64,000 nt of DNA. It comes from Meiothermus cerbereus DSM 11376. Lineage in GTDB: Bacteria > Deinococcota > Deinococci > Deinococcales > Thermaceae. A program made the translations under genes and the position numbers. The notes beneath the pieces were generated by a model. That model did no database searches and had not been told where the DNA came from. It worked only from the letters and a program-made list of their open reading frames with translations. Positions 61,108-64,000 of this stretch are shown piece after piece (position 1 is the stretch's first letter; the number at the start of each line of letters is the position of its first letter). The stretch spans positions 1-64,000 of the forward strand of contig NZ_JHVI01000001.1 of NCBI RefSeq assembly GCF_000620065.1, given 5' to 3'.

Positions 61108-62237
61108 CCCGCCTGGACCGTTACATTCTGCGCGAAGCCCTGCCCGTCTTTTTGTTCGGGCTGGTGCTTTATGTGAGCTTTGGGCTCATCAGCAATATCC
61201 TGCCCAGGGCCCAGTGGATGACCACCGCCGAGCTCGGCAGCATCCTGAAGTGGCTGGCCCTGCAGGTGCCTTATGCCAGCGTGCAGGCTTTACCCATCGC
61301 CGGGCTTCTGGCGGTCATGCTGGCCTTCGGGCGGCTGGCCCGGGAAAACGAACTGCTGGTGATGCAGGCCGGCGGCATCTCGCTGCTGCGCACAGCCCGG
61401 CTGTTTTTGCTGGGTGGCTTGCTCTTGAGCGGCCTTTCCCTGGCCCTTTCGGAGTGGGTGGTGCCCTGGGCCAACCGGGCCACCGCGGTGGTGTACTGGA
61501 ACGAGCTCATCCCCGAGCGCACCCCCCAGTTCAACCTGGTTGGGCGCGAGCTTGCGGTGGGCGAGTACACCCTGCGCTACGATGGCTTCGACCCCGCCAA
61601 AGACGAGTTTCAGCAGGTGCGCCTCGAGCGCTGGCAGGGCCAGAACATGACCGTAATCCTGGCGCAGACTGCCCGCCTGCAGGATCGGATAATCGTGCTT
61701 CGGAATTACAAGGTGTTCACCCTGGACTTTGCCCAGCTTCCCCTGCCCGAGTTTGCCAGCCTGGAAGCAGCCCAGGAAGGCTTGCAGGCGGTTTTTAAGG
61801 CCCAGAACATCGGCCAGCCCGGAGCAGAACTCTCAGTAAAGCTCTCCCGTAGCCGCCAAGACCTGGAAGCCCAGTACGCCGGGGGCGGCTTCGAGGTACC
61901 GGTTTCACTTTCGGAGTGGTGGCGCAAGCTCCAAGACCCCCGCACCCCACCCCGCGAGCTGCGCGAAGCCAAAGCCCAGTGGCATTCCGCCATCGCCCTG
62001 GCCCTGGCCAACCTGATGGTGATGGTGCTGGCCCTGCCTGTTGCGGTACGCCGGGCCACCAGTCCAGGCACCGCGCTGGCCCTAGCCCTGGTGCTCACCA
62101 TCGCCTATTACGTGGCCTTTAGCACCGGCAAGGTACTGGCCCTCTCTGGCCCGGTTCCCCCCGAGGTCGGGGCCTGGGGCGCAAACCTGCTGGGCCTGGG
62201 GGTGGGTTTGTGGATGGGGAAAGGCATCTACCGTTGA
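61104..62237 (+). CDS. LptF/LptG-family permease
   Basis: 377 aa. Three N-terminal helices (PVFLFGLVLYVSFGLISNIL; ALPIAGLLAVMLAFGRLARENELLVMQAGGIS in pattern), a beta-rich periplasmic domain (about 135-270), and three C-terminal helices (ALALANLMVMVLALPVAV). The RENELLVMQAGGIS coupling helix is a hallmark of the family; it contacts the LptB ATPase. Only one such gene is present here, so it may pair with itself or with a partner encoded elsewhere. The start overlaps the LptD-like gene. Confidence 0.9.
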   Translation: MTRLDRYILREALPVFLFGLVLYVSFGLISNILPRAQWMTTAELGSILKWLALQVPYASVQALPIAGLLAVMLAFGRLARENELLVMQAGGISLLRTARLFLLGGLLLSGLSLALSEWVVPWANRATAVVYWNELIPERTPQFNLVGRELAVGEYTLRYDGFDPAKDEFQQVRLERWQGQNMTVILAQTARLQDRIIVLRNYKVFTLDFAQLPLPEFASLEAAQEGLQAVFKAQNIGQPGAELSVKLSRSRQDLEAQYAGGGFEVPVSLSEWWRKLQDPRTPPRELREAKAQWHSAIALALANLMVMVLALPVAVRRATSPGTALALALVLTIAYYVAFSTGKVLALSGPVPPEVGAWGANLLGLGVGLWMGKGIYR

Positions 62238-62346
62238 CGGTGACCCGGTTCATTGCAGCCTTAGGCTTCACCTCTGCTGGGGATCAGGGTCATGTGATAT
62301 GAACCCCGCCTGAATCGTTCCGTTGGGGATTGTTGGAGCGCCATCG

Positions 62347-62463
62347 TTTTTCAGGCTGTTGCTACCCGCGCTTCAGGCGGGGGCCCCAGAAAAAGAACAA
62401 ATCAAAGACATTTCTTGTGAACCCCTAAAAGCCGTCGAAACGCGCTGATTTTTCAGGCTGTTG
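62347..62463. repeat. 15-bp direct repeat pair
   Basis: TTTTTCAGGCTGTTG occurs at 62347-62361 and 62449-62463. The segment between them includes the dispersed repeat. The arrangement could come from an insertion with target duplication, or from slippage. Confidence 0.6.
62370..62411. repeat. Dispersed repeat, copy 2 (inverse of 355-390)
   Basis: It shares GCTTCAGG, GGGGGCCCCAGAAAAA and AATCAAAG with the reverse strand of 355-390. Confidence 0.6.
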
Positions 62464-62483
62464 GGCCCCAGCGAAAAACCACC

Positions 62484-62540
62484 GCACCCTTCACAAACGT
62501 TGCCATCAGGCTTAGAGGCTCGATGATTATGAAGGGTGCA
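62484..62540. repeat. Relative of the stop-codon repeat, short copy 3
   Basis: Ends GCACCCTTCACA and ATGAAGGGTGC are inverted repeats. Compared with the copies at 21275 and 33671, the same position is changed in both arms (CTC to CCC), so pairing is kept. The middle starts ACGTTGCC as in the others but the hairpin is lost. It is not at a stop codon. Confidence 0.55.
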
Positions 62541-62567
62541 TTATGCTAATCCAAGGGTGTTTTTTCT

Positions 62568-63683
62568 ATGATTTCGATTCTGGATCTCAAGCGGGAGTAC
62601 CTCGAGCTCAAAGGGGAAATTGATGCTGCCATAGAACGGGTTCTAACCTCTGGCGGGTTCATCGGGGGGCCCGAAGTCGCTGCCCTGGAAGACGATCTGG
62701 CCGCCTATTTGGGCGTTCCTTACGTGGTCTCTTGCGGTTCCGGCACCGATGCCCTGGCCATTGCCTTACGGGCTATGGGAATTGGGCCAGGGGATGAAGT
62801 CATTACCACGCCTTTTACCTTCGTTGCCACCATCGAGGCCATCCAGCACGCTGGGGCCAGGCCGGTGCTGGTAGACATCGACCCTCAGACCTATAACCTT
62901 AATCCCGACCTCCTCGAGCCAGTCCTCTCGCCGCGCAGCAAGGCCATACTGCCCGTGCACCTGTACGGCCAGGTCGCGCCCATGCAAGCAATTCTGGCCT
63001 TCGCCCAAAAGCACGGGCTACAGGTGCTGGAAGACGCTGCCCAGGCCATCGGCGCGCGATATTACCCAGACCAGCCAGCAGCCCAGCCCCACGCCCACGC
63101 CGGCACCCTGGGCCACGCCGCCGGATTTAGCCTGTATCCCAGCAAGAACCTCGGTGCCTATGGCGATGGGGGCTTTATTACCACGCATAGTGAGGCCATC
63201 GCTCAGGAGTCGCGCCTGCTGGCCAACCACGGCTCCAGGGAGCGCTATCACCACCTGCGTGCGGCTGGTTACACCTCGAGGCTCGACGCCATGCAGGCTG
63301 CCATCCTGCGGGTCAAGCTGCCCCATCTGGAGGCCTGGAACGCACGCCGCCGCCAGATTGCCGCACGCTACACCCAGGCCCTGAAGGGCTACGTGCAAAC
63401 CCCCTGCGAGATGCCCTACGCGCTGCACGTCTATCACCAGTACACCATCCGCCACCCCGAGCGCGACCGGCTGGCTGCCCACCTTAGACAACAGGGCATC
63501 GGTAGCAGCATCCATTACCCGGTACCGGTACACCTGCAACCCGCCTACCGCGGGCTAGCCCCTGCAGGCTCCCTTCCCGCCGCGGAGGCAGCCGCCCGCG
63601 AGGTGCTGAGCCTGCCCATGCACCCTTTCCTGGAAGAGGCCGAGGTAGAAGCAGTGGTGCGGGCGGTGCAAAGCTACGCCTGA
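62568..63683 (+). CDS. DegT/DnrJ/EryC1/StrS-family aminotransferase
   Basis: 371 aa. It places an amino group on a keto sugar nucleotide, a step in envelope polysaccharide or glycan synthesis. The PLP lysine is in GFSLYPSKNLGAYGDGG (about 187-203). Other marks: SGGFIGGPEVAALEDDLAAYLG, SCGSGTDALAIALRAMGIGPGDEVI, PVHLYGQVA, and GSSIHYPVPVHLQPAY. AAGGG lies 12 nt before the ATG, and a TATGCT box lies further upstream. It may act with the WecA-type enzyme encoded at 19.7 kb. Confidence 0.93.
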   Translation: MISILDLKREYLELKGEIDAAIERVLTSGGFIGGPEVAALEDDLAAYLGVPYVVSCGSGTDALAIALRAMGIGPGDEVITTPFTFVATIEAIQHAGARPVLVDIDPQTYNLNPDLLEPVLSPRSKAILPVHLYGQVAPMQAILAFAQKHGLQVLEDAAQAIGARYYPDQPAAQPHAHAGTLGHAAGFSLYPSKNLGAYGDGGFITTHSEAIAQESRLLANHGSRERYHHLRAAGYTSRLDAMQAAILRVKLPHLEAWNARRRQIAARYTQALKGYVQTPCEMPYALHVYHQYTIRHPERDRLAAHLRQQGIGSSIHYPVPVHLQPAYRGLAPAGSLPAAEAAAREVLSLPMHPFLEEAEVEAVVRAVQSYA

Positions 63684-63714
63684 ATACTGCACATTCTATA
63701 GACCCAGACCCCTT

Positions 63715-63720
63715 TATACT
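63715..63720 (+). promoter_or_regulatory. Leaderless -10 box (TATACT)
   Basis: TATACT ends 8 nt before the ATG at 63729. Confidence 0.55.
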
Positions 63721-63728
63721 GAGTTGCT

Positions 63729-64000
63729 ATGCCGGAAAACCCCTTACTGCAAATCCGCTACGATATTCCTTTTAGCCAGATCCGCCCTGAGCACATCGAG
63801 CCCGCCATCCAGAGCCTGCTGGCCCAGGCCGAAGCCGAATTTCAGGCCATTTTGCAGGTAGATGGCCCGCGCACCTTCGAAAACACCCTGCTGCCCCTGG
63901 ATCGGCTGGGCGAGGGGCTGGGCTACGCCTTTGGGCTGGTGGCCCACCTCGAGAGCGTGGTCTCGAGCCCCGAGCTACGGGCCGCCTACAACGCCGTCAT
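63729..64000 (+). CDS. M3-family oligopeptidase, N-terminal part
   Basis: 90 residues are visible and the frame runs off the window. MPENPLLQIRYDIPFSQIRPEHIEPAI, then FENTLLPLDRLGEGLGYAFGLVAHLESV, is the N-terminal pattern of oligopeptidase A/Dcp-type M3 peptidases. The HExxH zinc site lies beyond the edge. These cytosolic enzymes degrade short peptides. Confidence 0.85.
   Translation, partial: MPENPLLQIRYDIPFSQIRPEHIEPAIQSLLAQAEAEFQAILQVDGPRTFENTLLPLDRLGEGLGYAFGLVAHLESVVSSPELRAAYNAV

Larger units (their letters stand above)
62238..62567. other. Gene-free stretch with repeats
   Basis: 330 bp without a gene. It contains a 15-bp direct repeat (62347 and 62449), the dispersed repeat at 62370-62411, the stop-codon-repeat relative at 62484-62540 and the promoter region of the DegT gene. 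Confidence 0.65.

Overview
The window is about 64 kb of high-GC chromosomal DNA from a bacterium of the Deinococcota, most probably a Meiothermus (Thermaceae). This is judged from the constant use of CTCGAG within genes, Thermus-like versions of AspC, UvrC, PaaABCD and HolA, a xanthorhodopsin-like proton pump, LptD-like proteins, and many TANNNT -10 boxes placed 6-8 nt before a start codon (leaderless transcripts). The species was not determined. I found no rRNA, tRNA, CRISPR array or replication origin.

Layout. 0-0.3 kb: right end of an IS5-type insertion sequence. 0.46-4.1 kb: a secreted metacaspase divergent from a CHASE2 sensor and a FecR-like exported protein, a candidate envelope stress module. 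4.2-6.1 kb: Ca2+/cation antiporter and holA. 6.2-11.9 kb (minus): a SARP/BTAD-AAA-TPR regulator at the head of a tight run of small secreted proteins. 11.9-16.8 kb: DUF4160 protein, a TAXI-type TRAP transporter and a divergent GntR regulator. 16.8-25.5 kb: MFS exporter under a TetR-type palindrome, APH-like kinase, upp, WecA/TagO-type transferase, AspT-type transporter, a small conserved protein and uvrC. 25.5-28 kb: hom and thrC. 28-32 kb: degenerate sugar C-methyltransferase, truncated ModE, and a 610-aa protein of unknown function. 32-36 kb: trypsin-like protease with an adjacent free-standing copy of its N-terminal domain, aspC, DUF402 and Uma2 proteins. 36.1-39 kb: paaABCD for phenylacetyl-CoA epoxidation, behind a PaaR-like operator. 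39-46 kb: lipoprotein, proline/glutamine-rich membrane protein, AAA-VWA chelatase-like pair, LUD protein, aroQ, tiny membrane proteins and a decayed serine hydrolase. 46.4-50 kb: udp and an M23-bactofilin-M23 cell-shape cluster. 50-53 kb: rhodopsin, accD, accA. 53-56.5 kb: phnD-phnC-phnE with an extended PhnE. 56.7-62.2 kb: HAD phosphatase, amidase and a lptA/C-lptD-lptF-like trio. 62.5-64 kb: DegT aminotransferase and the start of an M3 peptidase.

The non-coding DNA holds three dispersed repeat families. One has four copies, three of which end on the TAG stop codon of a minus-strand gene. A second has two copies; each holds a hairpin with compensatory changes, and one copy supplies the TGA stop of phnE. 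These repeats, the leaderless promoters, the metacaspase-CHASE2-FecR module, the SARP-led surface cluster and the protease with its separate pro-domain are the items most worth following up.
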